64,000 bases of DNA from Bretschneidera sinensis (GCA_023935145.1 CM043698.1:143820001-143884000); one strand, 5' to 3'; positions 34,940 through 46,547 are shown, counted from the stretch's first letter. Notes: generated from the letters alone by a model not told the origin. Program-made: numbers and translations.

Positions 34940-35371
34940 AAAACCACATTTCTTTTCAAGGCTCCTTGGTTTACCAACCTGACCATGTTAGCCATAACTA
35001 ATCTCGCTACATTATGACCTCGTCCAAGTTCACTAAATTCATGATAAAGCCACAAAAATTTTAGAACAAACCAAAGCCACATTCCTCTTCAAGGGTCCTT
35101 GGTTAACCAACGTGACCATGTTAGCCATAGGAGAGTTGCTCAAGCTTTGCTCATAAGTGATACTTGTTCTCACCAATTTGTGGTGAAAACCTTTTATTAC
35201 TATATAAAAAATGGGCTAATTTTAGTTCTTGAGATTTTCGTCGAGCGAGGCCAAGTTATGGACTTACAGGATTTATTCCACATGCTTACATTCTATACAA
35301 CTTGAATAATAGTTATAAGGTATTATAAAACATAGTTAATGGCTAAAGTTCTCAAAAGATCGACTTGATTA
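34940..35371. repeat. Host tandem duplication at the Tat/Athila junction
   Basis: Segments at 34943-35000 and 35075-35130 share AGCCACATT...CTTCAAGG and CCATGTTAGCCATA, about 133 bases apart. The sequence left of the Tat element (25030-25082: GTTCACCGAATTCATGA...AGCCACA) is a further copy of part of the unit, so Tat element 1 inserted into a pre-existing tandem array. No gene is visible. Confidence 0.6.
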
Positions 35372-35376
35372 ATAGT

Positions 35377-36725
35377 TGATAGACGCTTAAATATACATAT
35401 TTAAGCCCCCTTATTTACACTTGTTAGATCATTTATTACGTTAATTTGGTATCTTTTACTCCATTTGTGTGTTTTACATGTTTTTATAGGGTCTTGGAGA
35501 AAAAGAAGCAGTTTTGGCACTTTAAGAAAGAAATCTAGAAGCCCTGGAGCACTTTCTGGACAAAATGCGATCGAGCGCACACGCAGTGCGATCGAGCGCA
35601 CATACGATCATGCGCACACTTGTAGGATCGAGCGCACCTTGCGATCGAGCGCAAGGACACATGCAATCGAGCGCACATTGCGATCGAGCGCACATATCCG
35701 GGCGTGAACAGTAAACTGCAGAACCTTATTTTGGAAAATACAAGATTTTCGTTTTAGGAAAGTTTAGGACTCATGGGTCTATTAGGACTTCTCAAAGACC
35801 TATAAATACACTTGTAACTCACACACAAAAACACACCTTAGATAGTAAACACTTTTCTCTTTTCTTTTACTTGGAGTGGAGAGCTTGGGAGAGAATTGAC
35901 GCCTCTTCTCTCGGGTTTATTCTTCTCCTTTATGTTTAGTTTAATTATGTTTACTTCAGTTAGTATGTGTAACTAACTCTCTTATAGGGCTCGATTGAAG
36001 CCCTAGTTATGCATTCCCATATTTTTATTCATTGATTAAATCTTTGCATAGCTTATTATGTTACTTAACTTGATTAACACCTGTGCTTATTTACATTCCT
36101 CATATGTATGTGTAAGGCCAACGTATGCATGTGGTATGGATGGGTTAGTTAGATCAATTTGGATGACCGAGTCCTGGGTCTAACATCAGTAACAAGAGAC
36201 CATCTTATCCGGATACCCGGGTTAATCAACATGGAAAACCAGGAGTAGATACCATGCCTTAGGTCTCATGTGGTTGTCGATTTCCACAGTACCTATGTTT
36301 TCTTAAGGAACAACTCAAGCAGATACCATGCTGAATCCCTTAAGGAAGAAAAGAGTTAGAGTAGATACCATGCCTAACTCGTTGCTTAGGGAAATCAATA
36401 GCTTAAGGAGTAGATACCATGCCCTTAGGTTGGCAACCAGTAGGTACACATAATAAGGCTAGAGCACTGATACCTTATACAAAATCGGGAATGTATGACT
36501 AGTGGTGGATATCAAAGTCCTATGTCTTTATTATTATCGAATCACCCTTCAGTTTATTATTTCTATCTTTTTACATTGCAAATATAATTCTAAATCGAAC
36601 TTTACCAATCCCTGTGGAGATGATCTTGCATTCGCACACTATGCTATACTATTGACCTTGTGCACTTGCAAGTAAAACAAAGTACGATTATTCACCTATT
36701 TATTTAGGTATATTTTCGCACAACA
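35377..36725 (+). repeat. 5' LTR of Athila-like element 1
   Basis: 1349 bp. TATAAATA at 35802-35809. It contains a cluster of about seven GCGATCGAGCGCA-type motifs (35566-35700) and four AGATACCATGC repeats (36245-36425). The 3' LTR differs mainly by losing one motif unit (about 17 bp). Confidence 0.92.
35566..35700. repeat. Cluster of GCGATCGAGCGCA motifs in the Athila LTR
   Basis: Seven exact or near copies of the 13-mer occur in ~135 bases, spaced 15-25 bases apart by variable linkers. Further clusters lie in the leader (36890-36930), after gag-pol (39687-39785) and before ORF3 (40185-40240). The motif is CpG-rich and nearly palindromic around CGATCG. Confidence 0.9.
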
Positions 36726-36731
36726 AGTTTT

Positions 36732-36749
36732 TGGCACCGTTGCCGGGGA
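36732..36749 (+). other. Primer binding site (tRNA-Asp type)
   Basis: TGGCACCGTTGCCGGGGA, six bases after the 5' LTR, differs at one base from the complement of the plant tRNA-Asp 3' end (TGGCGCCGTTGCCGGGGA). This primer is typical of Athila-lineage elements. Confidence 0.85.
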
Positions 36750-36992
36750 TTGCGCTAAAAGTTCCTTTTAGGATTACTTTCATTTTATCATTATTATTAT
36801 TTTATTTTTACCATCTTTTATCAAAACTTAAATCAAGTTATTTTCTGTTTAAGGTACTTCACGAAACCCTACTTGCACTTTCTGTGGAAATTGCGATCGA
36901 TTGCAAGCTCCTATGCGATCGAGCGCAAATAGGGCAGAGAGTACCCGAGCAACAGAGTTGCACTGCTGCACTAAAACTGGTTTTTTTGCTTT

Positions 36993-39041
36993 ATGCACGG
37001 ACTTCGATCCCGACATCCGGAATTCTTTTCCCTCGATCCCGAGCTTGAACGGACCATCCGACAAAGGCTTAAGGACAACTTTGAGGAGAACAAAGGAGAA
37101 ATCGAGAACGAAACACAAATGGCGGAACAGCTCGAAAACCAGCAACCACCTGCACGAGTTCCAATGAAGCAATCCTTCATCCCTCGGAACATCGATCAAC
37201 CATCATGCATCGCATATCAACCTGAGGCAGCGGGAAATTACTACATATCTCCGCAAATCTTGAATGCCTTGACGCATTTTAGGGGAACTCCTACTGAAGA
37301 TCCACACTTACATCTCCGAGAATTTTTTGATCTTTGCAAGTTCCAGCACATACAAGGACTAGACCAAGAAGGAATAAGGTTAATTCTATTCCCTTTTTCC
37401 TTGAAAGATCATGCTAAACTTTGGTATAATTCCTTGCCTGCAGTTTCCATCCACACTTGGGAGGAGTTAGCAAGCAAATTCTTGAGGAAATTCTTCCCAG
37501 CCCAAAAGACAAGACAAATGAGGAAGGAGATCCAATCCTTCCAACAAAAGGATAGGGACCTTTTCTTCGAAGCATGGGGACACTTCAATGAATTGCTACT
37601 CAAATGCCTACATCACAACCTACCTCAAGATGAACTGGTACAAGCATTCTACGAAGGTTTAAATGATACTAATAAATGTATTGTTGATTCAGGTTGTGGA
37701 GGAGTCCTTATGGAGAAAAGCAGTGAAGAGGCAATGGAACTGTTTGAAACCCTCAGCGAACACACTCAGCAATTCTCCTCTCGAGGTAGACATATGACCA
37801 AAGGTAAAGGTGTGTATGAGGTAAATACGAATGGAGGATCTTCCCCTCAAATGGCTGCAATGGAAAGAAAACTAGATTTATTAGTAAAAGCCATGGCTGC
37901 TCAAACTACCTCAGCTACACCACTAAAGGTATGTGCGATATGCTCTCAATATGATCACAATACTAATGCTTGTCCGTTATCTGCAGATCCGGAGCAAGCA
38001 AATTATGTGGGACCCAACAACTATCCGCCAAAGAATAACCCATATGCAAACACCTACAACCCTGGATGGCGGAATCACCCAAATTTCTCATGGAGCAACA
38101 ATCAAAACAACCAAGGACAGCAACGAAATCAGCAGCCCACTGCCCATGCTAATTCTGAACCAAAAAGAAACGACCTCGAAAGTCTAGTAAAACAACTAAT
38201 GACATCGCAAGAACAGTTCATGACTCAGCAAAAACAAACCAATGCGGCACATCAGCAAGCAATTCAAAGACTAGAGGTACAAATGGGACAATTAGCTAAA
38301 GAGCTCAGTCGCAGAAAGCAAGGAGAGCTCCCAGCTCAAACACTACCCAACCCTGGTGGGCATCAGCAACTAAACGCTGTGATATCTCTAAGAAATGGCA
38401 AGGTGATAGGGTCCGAGGAGCTTACAGCACCGTCCAAAGAGACACCATCAGCATCAAGGGCAAGTGAGACGGAGAAGGTGAATGCTCCACCCTTCCCGCA
38501 AAGGTTAGTAAAACAAAAGAAAGTCAATAAACTAATTGATATTTTTGAAACCTTGCGGAAAGTAGAGATTAATATTCCTTTGTTAGATGCCATTAAACAA
38601 ATCCCTGCATATGCTAAATTTCTAAAAGAATATTGCACTAACAAAAGGAAATTCCAGGAGCATGAGATGGTAGCCTTAACTGAAGAGGTAAGTGCTGTGT
38701 TTTTAAGAAAATTACCACCAAAACTAAAAGATCCGGGTAGTTTTACTATTCCTTGCAGGCTAGGTGACCAGTTGTTCGAACATGCACTATTGGATCTAGG
38801 AGCGAGTGTCAACCTGCTACCATACAGTGTATACGAGACACTAGGTTTGGGGGAGCTTCAACCAACCTCCGTCACTTTGCAACTAGCTGACCGAAGCATC
38901 AAACGACCAAGAGGTATCCTTGAGGACGTGTTGGTAAGAGTAGGAAAATTCATTATACCTGCTGATTTTATAGTATTGGATATGGAAGAATGTACTTTGC
39001 CATTACCTCTCCCCATCATCATAGGACACCCCACTTTATGA
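36993..39041 (+). CDS. Athila-like element 1 Gag-protease
   Basis: An open frame of 682 codons from the ATG at 36993. The capsid-like region includes ILNALTHFRGTPTEDPHLHL and WEELASKFLRKFFPAQKTRQ. A CCHC zinc knuckle (CAICSQYDHNTNAC, ~37930-37972) follows, then a Gln-rich coiled region and the Athila-type protease motif LLDLGASVNLLPYSVYETLG at about 38790. The frame stops at 39039-39041 because of a small indel, just after the PIIIGHP block where the intact relative continues as PIILGRP. The protein is otherwise complete and very similar to the element at 56651, so it may still form particles. Confidence 0.88.
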   Translation: MHGLRSRHPEFFSLDPELERTIRQRLKDNFEENKGEIENETQMAEQLENQQPPARVPMKQSFIPRNIDQPSCIAYQPEAAGNYYISPQILNALTHFRGTPTEDPHLHLREFFDLCKFQHIQGLDQEGIRLILFPFSLKDHAKLWYNSLPAVSIHTWEELASKFLRKFFPAQKTRQMRKEIQSFQQKDRDLFFEAWGHFNELLLKCLHHNLPQDELVQAFYEGLNDTNKCIVDSGCGGVLMEKSSEEAMELFETLSEHTQQFSSRGRHMTKGKGVYEVNTNGGSSPQMAAMERKLDLLVKAMAAQTTSATPLKVCAICSQYDHNTNACPLSADPEQANYVGPNNYPPKNNPYANTYNPGWRNHPNFSWSNNQNNQGQQRNQQPTAHANSEPKRNDLESLVKQLMTSQEQFMTQQKQTNAAHQQAIQRLEVQMGQLAKELSRRKQGELPAQTLPNPGGHQQLNAVISLRNGKVIGSEELTAPSKETPSASRASETEKVNAPPFPQRLVKQKKVNKLIDIFETLRKVEINIPLLDAIKQIPAYAKFLKEYCTNKRKFQEHEMVALTEEVSAVFLRKLPPKLKDPGSFTIPCRLGDQLFEHALLDLGASVNLLPYSVYETLGLGELQPTSVTLQLADRSIKRPRGILEDVLVRVGKFIIPADFIVLDMEECTLPLPLPIIIGHPTL

Positions 39042-39511
39042 TAACTGCTGACACTAATATTAGTGTAAAACGGGCCATTATCACAATGAGAGTAAATGAT
39101 GAGGAAATACAATTTCAAATGTTTAATACATTAAACTCAACCAGTAATGATGATAAAAATTCTAATATGAATTTCATGCAAAGTGTTTGTGAGAAAGCTT
39201 CTCAGGTCCATCGCACGTTGGAGACTCTCCCCTACCATGAAAACACAAGAGTAAACACTAGGCCGAAGGAGGATAATGTGATTAAAGATGTGCATCTTTT
39301 CAAGGACACACCAAAACCTTCAAGTAAGTGTGCTTTACAAATTAAACCTCCTGCACTTACTCATACTACTTTTCCTTATTATGTTGACCAGATGCCAAGA
39401 TGGGAGATGAATACACTATCAACAGCACTTGAATCAGTCCAGGATACAGCCGAAACACAAGCACTAGAGCTCCACGAGGTGGGCTCTAGGTGCTTCCCTC
39501 CAAACAACTAG
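39042..39511 (+). pseudogene. Residual pol segment of Athila-like element 1
   Basis: The next frame first matches the post-protease region of the autonomous copy (TADTNISVKRAIITMRVNDE) and at its end matches the polyprotein C terminus ([15 protein letters not shown] and RCFPPNN). The ~2.7 kb coding RT, RNase H and integrase are absent and replaced by ~200 bases of unrelated sequence (39230-39410). This is an internal deletion derivative. Confidence 0.85.
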
Positions 39512-40265
39512 CACGGTCGCAAGAGAGTGCTTGAGCAAAGTAAAAATTTTGATCATCTATTAAGCTCAAGCACCTCTAGTAAGGTTAGTGGTACTGAAGC
39601 CACTAATAACTGGTAAGGTTGTGTTGTTACAATTAGTCATTTTTCAGCAAGGTATCAAGTTTTTAATTATACTTATGTGCCACATTTGCGATCGATCGCA
39701 CCCTTCCGTGCGATCGAGCGCAATAGTGCGATCGAACGTGTCCTGAAAACATAAGCGAGCGCACGAGTGCGATCGAGCGCACTCGAGGCAGAGACATTAA
39801 TAAAATTGAACTCACTCACTCACTTCACTCGCCCCCTGCACATTTGCTCTCACTCTCACTCGCACACAACTCCACCACCCACATCACCCTACCTCACACC
39901 CAACCACCACAACACCTCATCATCACCTTACCCTCACCGTCGTCCACCACCAGCACCACCGTCAACCCCCCCTCCCTATTCACATTCCGTCATACATTGC
40001 ACAAGGTATTGTACACATACACAAATTTTAATTAGAAACTGTGATTTCCTTTTACATATACATTGATGTGTGTTTGATTGAATGATTGTTTGGTTGCAGG
40101 ACGGGTAGGAACGAGTTCTACATTGAACAGACTATAGCTTGCCTGTTTGGTGCACATAAGCTGTTCGACGTAATTCCTGACCGGGTGCGATCGAGCGCAA
40201 GGTTGTTGCGATCGAGCGCACACCACTGAGATCGATCGTAAATCAGCCAGAAGCCAAGCACCAGC
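39512..40265 (+). other. Inter-ORF leader with motif clusters and a probable intron
   Basis: Two GCGATCGAGCGCA clusters (39687-39785; 40185-40240) flank a CT/CA-rich stretch. GCACAAG|GTATTGTAC near 40008 and TTGGTTGCAG|GA near 40100 form a plausible intron, matching the same sites in the second element. Athila ORF3 is known to be expressed from spliced RNA, so this fits a subgenomic leader. Confidence 0.5.
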
Positions 40266-41393
40266 ATGTCTCAACCATCTGTTTCCACGTCTGGCGCCTC
40301 CAGCAGTCGTGCCTCCTCATCCCGGCCCAGCATCGAGCAACGAGAGTTGTTGTTCGAAACGGCTTTCGCCATCGACGACATATTCCGGCACATGGATGCC
40401 ACTCAATGGGCCGTCTAAGCACTCCGACTCCGAGGGTTGAAGAGGCTATTTAAGCCAGTGTGCTCCACTACCTACTCCCAGCTCGTAGTACAGTTTTACG
40501 AGCATTTATCTTTCGACTGCAGCAGACCGGGGGTCCTTATCTCTTCAGTTAAGGGCACGTCCATCGAGGTGACCAGTACCGATATTGCCACTGCTCTTCA
40601 TTGCACGGATGAGTCCCCTCCTGAGGGCGCTGATATCGAGGAGCAGCCGGAGTCCTTTGCCCTGGCCGAGATCATCATGGATATGTGCGCTGACCAGTAT
40701 GCCGACAGGCATAACAATGCGGCCGGCCGATCCAAGCTGCCCCCCAGACTATGGCTCATCGATACGATCCTCCAGCGTAATGTGTGTCCATTGGGGCACA
40801 AGACACAGCGGCGAGACCAATTTCTTCAGACATTATACGCCTTCCATAGAGGCCACTGGTACTCCATCCCGTCTGTCATTTGGAGCCAGCTGCACAAGTT
40901 CTGGGATCACGTACATGGCCGTCAGACTTCCACGGCCAATGCTTGGGGACTCCCTTTCCCGTTCTTACTCACCTCCATCCTCAAGAAGAAGGGGATTAAG
41001 GGGACCCATAGTGACGGGGCAGTACGAGAGCATCCTATCTTTGGGCGGGCTCAGTGGACACAAAGTATATCACACATGCCACGAGGTCCCCCAGTCCCTG
41101 CTCCAGCAGCTGAGCGAGTAGAGGAAGATCACATGGAGACCGAGGCCCCTGTCATGAGCCCGGTACGGGAGGAAGATCATTCGGATATGGGACCCACCGA
41201 GTCCCAGCACTTCTTAGCTGAGCTATTCTCCTTCCGAGGTGAGTTCGCTGCCGCCACCACTCTTGTACATCAGCGCATCGACAGTTTGGAGGCACGATTT
41301 ACTCGCCAGGAGGCCATGCTGCAGGCCATACTTGATCGCCTACCTCCAGCACCCGGTACCTCTCCGACTGCACCACCTGATGATCAGCAGTGA
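40266..41393 (+). pseudogene. Athila-like element 1 ORF3 (one nonsense codon)
   Basis: A 376-codon frame from ATG 40266 (MSQPSVSTSGASSSR) matches the plant-transposon-protein domain found as ORF3 of Athila elements; blocks include IEVTSTDIATALHCTDES and GRSKLPPRLWLIDTILQR. TAA at 40416-40418 (codon 51) stands where the sister element has Gln (CAA). The C-terminal part has an acidic/Pro-rich segment and an amphipathic helix (FSFRGEFAAATTLVHQRIDS). No signal peptide or obvious envelope features are seen. Confidence 0.85.
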
Positions 41394-42796
41394 GAGAGTA
41401 CCTCGTCTGGCTGAAGACGTAAAACTTAGCGCTCATGGGAGGCACCCCACTGCATATCCTTTTTATAGTTATTAGTATTTTACTTGTTTATTATTTTGTT
41501 ATTAGTACTTGTTTTCCATTTTTACTTTTCTTTCTTTTTCAAGGACAGTGTTAGTACATTCAGTTGAAGTTTGGGGGCGTGCTACAAGCCATGCCAGCCA
41601 TATAGCTCTCCATCTCCCAGGTCAGATCTTTCCATGCTATTTACACATTGGGGACAATGTGCATTTTAAGTTTGGGGGTATGGGGACACATTCACACACT
41701 ACACTATGTCCTAAATTTTTAGTTTTGTCACTATTTTCATAGATAAATGCATGTTCATTCTGTCCAATAAACTTTTTTTTTTATCTAAACCAAATGTTAT
41801 GATTCGACTTCATCAGTGAGCTTAACACTTTGAACATATAGGCCAATAAACAAGTTTTGAACCTAGATCGCTGTCCTTTTGGCATTTAAGAATTCACAAG
41901 TTTAACTTGAACTATCACGAGCACATTAGCACATAGCTGTGTGGGGTATGACATGTTATTTGGATTGGTATGTTTCTTTTGCTTGACTGTGAACTAGATG
42001 ACCTATTAGATTGACATTTTGGCATATAAAAATAGAAAAGATTGATTCGTACTCAAAAAGAAAAAAAAATGCTCCTAATGATCAATAAAAACAAATTTTC
42101 CACTAAGTAACTGGCCCTCTTGCCTCAGTAAGCATTGAGTGTCACGTCAAAAGGTGGAAAATCTTAAGTGATCATTAAAAAAAAAAAAAGAATTTTTCGC
42201 TGAGTAACTGGCCCTCTTGCCTCAGTAAGCATTGAGTGTCACGTCAAAAAGTGAAAAATTCTAAATGGTAGCATAAAAATCAGTTAGTTTCGTAGCCTTG
42301 TTGACTCGAGCTAGTAAGTCCTTAGGGGTATCTTTACACCTAATGCCCTAAAACAATCTGGTTTGGGAGTCATTGGCCAAACGCTCGTTACACGAGTCAT
42401 CAAGAAAGCTTAAGGGAACTAACTTGGCAAAAATCTCGCAAATAAAAATCTATGCCATATTTGTTGACTCTAATAGGAAGTTTGGTGAATCTTGAGTCAT
42501 CGAAACACTACCTGTTTGAATTTCTTGAAAACCCAACCTTTTATGTGCTGATCACCACACACCGAAGTCAAACTTGTGATATCTTAAAATACCTAGTGAA
42601 TAAGATTTACGTTCAAAACTCTTATTCATTGCAGATATATGTTTACACTTGTTAAACTTGCTCATGAATGCGCATCGTTGTTTTGTGTAAAATCTAGATT
42701 TTTATTGACACTATGAACATTGGATTTATCTATATTTCTGTTTTAGTTTTTAATTTAGTATTGCTAAGGGACTAGCAATATGTAAGTTTGGGGGTG
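41394..42796 (+). other. 3' untranslated region of Athila-like element 1 with repeated PPT-like blocks
   Basis: No gene. AAGTTTGGGGG occurs at 41567, 41668 and 42784; only the last directly precedes the 3' LTR and serves as the polypurine tract. A 45-base block (TAACTGGCCCTCTTGCCTCA ...) is duplicated at about 42108 and 42205. Confidence 0.75.
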
Positions 42797-44128
42797 TGAT
42801 AGACGCCTAAATATACATATTTAAGCCCCCTTATTTACACTTGTTAGATCCTTTATTACGTTAATTTGGTATCTTTTACTCCATTTGTGCGTTTTACATG
42901 TTTTTATAGGGTCTTGGAGAAAAAGAAGCAGTTTTGGCACTTTAAGGAAGAAATCTAGAAGCCCTGGAGCACTTTCTGGACAAAGTGCGATCGAGCGCAC
43001 ACGCAGTGCGATCGAGCGCACATACGATCATGCGCACACTTGTAGGATCGAGCGCACCTTGCGATCGAGCGCAAGGACACATGCGATCGAGCGCACATAT
43101 CCGGGCGTGAACAGTAAACTGCAAAACCTTATTTTGGAAAATACAAGATTTTCGTTTTAGGAAAGTTTAGGACTCATGGGTCTATTAGGACTTCTCAAAG
43201 ACCTATAAATACACTTGTGACTCACACACAAAAACACACCTTAGATAGTAAACACTTTTCTCTTTTCTTTTACTTGGAGTGGAGAGCTTGGGAGAGAATT
43301 GACGCCTCTTCTCTCGGGTTTATTCTTTTCCTTTATGTTTAGTTTAATTATGTTTACTTCAGTTAGTATGTGTAACTAACTCTCTTATAGGGCTCGATTG
43401 AAGCCCTAGTTATGCATTCCCATATTTTTATTCATTGATTAAATCTTTGCATAGCTTATTATGTTACTTAACTTGATTAACACCTGTGCTTATTTACATT
43501 CCTCATATGTATGTGTAAGGCCAACGTATGCATGTGGTATGGATGGGTTAGTTAGATCAATTTGGATGACCGAGTCCTGGGTCTACCATCAGTAACAAGG
43601 GACCATCTTATCCGGATACCCGGGTTAATCAACATGGGAAACCGGGAGTAGATACCATGCCCTAGGTCTCATGTGGTTGTCGATTTCCATAGTACCTATG
43701 TTTTCTTAAGGAACAACTCAAGCAGATACCATGCTGAATCTCTTAAGGAAGAAAAGAGTTAGAGTAGATACCATGCCTAACTCATTGCTTAGGGAAATCA
43801 ATAGCTTAAGGAGTAGATACCATGCCCTTAGGTTGGCAACCAGTAGGTACACATATTAAGGTTAGAGCACTGATACCTTATACAAAATCGGGAATGTATG
43901 ACTAGTGGTGGATATCAAAGCCCTATGTCTTTATTATTATCGAATCACCCTTCAGTTTATTATTTCTATCTTTTTACATTGCAAATATAATTCTAAATCG
44001 AACTTTAACAATCTCTGTGGAGATGATCATGCATTCGCACACTATGCTACACTATTGACCTTGTGCACTTGCAAGTAAAACAAAGTACGATTATTCACCT
44101 ATTTATTTAGGTATATTTTCGCACAACA
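42797..44128 (+). repeat. 3' LTR of Athila-like element 1
   Basis: 1332 bp, same TGATAGACG start and GCACAACA end as the 5' LTR. The CGATCG-motif cluster at 42987-43100 has one unit fewer. Confidence 0.93.
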
Positions 44129-44133
44129 ATAGT

Positions 44134-44940
44134 CATCAAGTTTTCCCCTATTTGCAAATTACCTTTAAGAGAAGAGGAGAAAAAAATTGGTGCTCTTTTT
44201 ATGGTATATGATATAAGATATTATGATGGATTTCTATGTAATAAGATTAATTGTCTTGATAAATATACATTATTATTGTTGTTACGAAGTGAGTCATAAA
44301 GATGTTAGTCCTGAGATCAATGCGGGTTCGATCCCCTATTTGTCAATGTAATAAAAAAAGATGGATATATAAATTCATGTCAAGTATGTTACTACACATA
44401 TAATCATCATTAAGTTAGAGAATTTAGTCATTTGATTTTATCAGCTTTTTTGCCATTCTATTTTATCATACCCATTTGCAGGAATTGAGCTTGGAATTTG
44501 GCATTGTGAGTGTCGGGGGTAAATGGGAGATAAAGGATATAATAAATCCAATTTTCAAAATAATACAAAATTCATTAAGAAAACTCAATTTGATAGAGAT
44601 GAAAAGTAGGATGTAAAAGAGGGAGAAAAAAGAAAGTGACAGACGAGCACTAAAAAAAGAAAAGTAGGATGATGGACGTTTTCTTCTCATATGTGTAAAT
44701 TGTATTCCTAGATTGCAGAGTGGAAGCTAAAATAAACCCTTTTTTTTTCTTCCAACTTTTTTCATCATGTTTACCGAAAAAATGATAGAAAACATCAGTT
44801 TTCTTGTGCTATAATTGGTAGAGAGAAAAAATGAGAGAAAAAAAGAAGAAGAAAGAATGATCTTTCTATCGTTTGAGGGGAAAGAAGAATGATAGAAAAT
44901 AAGAGCGGGATGATTGGTGTTTTCTTAACACATGAATAGT
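44134..44940. other. Host spacer with one SINE-like module
   Basis: No coding sequence. A tRNA-like module with GGGTTCGATCCCC and an A-run lies at about 44272-44355. Two similar stretches (GGATGATGGACGTTTTCTTC / GGGATGATTGGTGTTTTCTT) near 44665 and 44907 suggest an unclassified repeat. Confidence 0.35.
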
Positions 44941-46100
44941 TGTAGTTATAGTCTCACATTGTTTATGTGTCAAAATGATGTGGTACTAGTTATTATAAAT
45001 ATGGGCATCAAGAGAGTTACTCATTCACCCCTATTCCTGAAACAGGAATAGTTGGTCAAATGTATAGTGTAGCAAACCAAACACCAATATAACTTGTAAA
45101 AGAGGGTTTTCAAGGATCCAAGTGTTGAGTGAACATTTAGTGTATTAGGGTTTGAGTTGTGAGATTTGGGAGAGTTTTCACACATTTTTGCCTAGAAATA
45201 TTGTGTACTGTGGAGTAGTGAGTTTTTGCAGCTTTCCTCCATCCAAAAGTTGCAATGAGTGTTTTAGTACAGTTTTGGTTTGAAAAACAATTGATGTAGC
45301 TGAGAGTTAATAGTGGATTGATTCTCCTTTGGACATAGGCAATAGATACCGAACCACGTTAAAATTTTTGTGTTTGTTTTCTCTTTATTTTTGCTATTGT
45401 GATTATGTGGTTGTTAAATGGGTTTCAGATTCTCAACAAGTGGTGTCAAAACTATGTATTATTTTTGTGGATCTTGGGAGGATTTTTTTTTTTTTGAAAA
45501 ACTCTTAACAAGTGATATCAGAGCATAGTTCAATAATGACAAAAATTCAAAGAATTGATGCAGTGAAGAAGCAAGTTAGATTTTTCTGTTGAAGATCAAA
45601 TTTTAAGCCTAGGTGGAGGATTGTTGGGATTAAGCTCAAAATTTGACTAAGCAGTATTGAAGGCCAGATTACAACATAGAGGTTTTGATTTGGTGTAGGC
45701 AAACCCGGCGCAAAATGTCGAAGTTTCAGGGATTTGAGTCGAGGGATAAATTTGTTGGGATATTCCTCATATCTCACATCGGAGAGCAGTGTTATTGTAA
45801 GTAGTTCGGATCCCACATCATCTATGTATGAAAAGGATATGGGTATTAGTTATTATAAATATGGGCTCAAGAGAGTTAGTAAGTCACCCCTATTCTTGAA
45901 GCAGTAATTAGATGTAGAGTGTAGCGAACCAAGCACCAATATAACTTGTAAAAGAAGGTTTACAATGATCTAATGGTTGAAAGAATATTAGGTGTATTGA
46001 AGTTTGAGTTGTGAGATATGAGAGAGTTTTCAAACAGTTTTGCTTAAAAAAAAATTGTGTATTACGAGTTTTTACACATTTCCTCCATTCAAAAGTAAGA
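44941..46100 (+). mobile_element. TRIM/Copia-like LTR retrotransposon remnant
   Basis: A candidate LTR 44941-45438 (TGTAGTTATAG...TCTCAACA) is followed two bases later by TGGTGTCAAAAC, a weak match to the initiator-tRNA-Met primer site. A second junction (TCTTAACA, then TGATATCAGAGC at 45513) is 72 bases on. A partial direct repeat of the LTR starts at 45753 (TGTTGGGATATTCC) and ends near 46098. No gag or pol is present, so it is either a TRIM or a badly deleted Copia element. Confidence 0.55.
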
Positions 46101-46547
46101 GAATACAGGTATCTATGGCTGTTTTACCGGTTAATGACCGTGTTCCTATCACATGGACCGAGCATGTTATGTAGTATCTTGTCTGCAATTAATGGACACG
46201 TATGTGTATGTGCATCACGTGCTGACGTACGCGTCGTTTTAGCCACCAGTCTTGGACATTGAAAAGCCGTGCCATAGACGCTGAGCCAGAGCCAACCCTT
46301 GCCACTCTTAGCAAGTTGAAGCCTTACTGAAGCTGGAAAGGAGAGGCAATAATGTCAACTGCCAAATTTTAAATTACAGTTACAAGCCCCAAAGCATTGA
46401 CCAAGATTAATAATCCATTAATCCCGCAAAGGATTTAAGAAATCCAACATAGCCCATGTTCACAATCTAAAGTTGGAATAAAGCATAAAACTTGAAAAGA
46501 GTACTTAAAGTGGTAAAATAATACCAAAATTCCAACTTGTTGAATTC
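46101..46547 (+). other. Upstream region of the root-cap-family gene
   Basis: No gene. It ends in the TATA box of the downstream gene; nothing else is recognised. Confidence 0.4.

Larger units (their letters stand above)
35377..44128 (+). mobile_element. Athila-like element 1 (non-autonomous, young)
   Basis: LTRs 35377-36725 and 42797-44128 (TGATAGACG...GCACAACA) are flanked by ATAGT duplications at 35372-35376 and 44129-44133. It carries a tRNA-Asp-type primer site, a gag-protease ORF, a short pol remnant, and ORF3, but no RT, RNase H or integrase. LTRs are nearly identical apart from one repeat unit, so insertion was recent. It would need enzymes from an autonomous relative such as the element at 55050. 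Confidence 0.93.

Noticed and set aside
35566..35700. CRISPR-like array
   Set aside because: Repeats are 13-14 bp, irregularly spaced and in a plant LTR; no cas genes exist and the genome is nuclear eukaryotic.
39767..40066. Pro/Ser-rich small protein before ORF3
   Set aside because: Low-complexity CA/CT-rich leader; frame is not conserved between the two elements and overlaps the probable intron.
40266..41393. ORF3 as a retroviral envelope gene
   Set aside because: No signal peptide, membrane span or cleavage motif is visible; the conserved domain is the plant-transposon-protein type.
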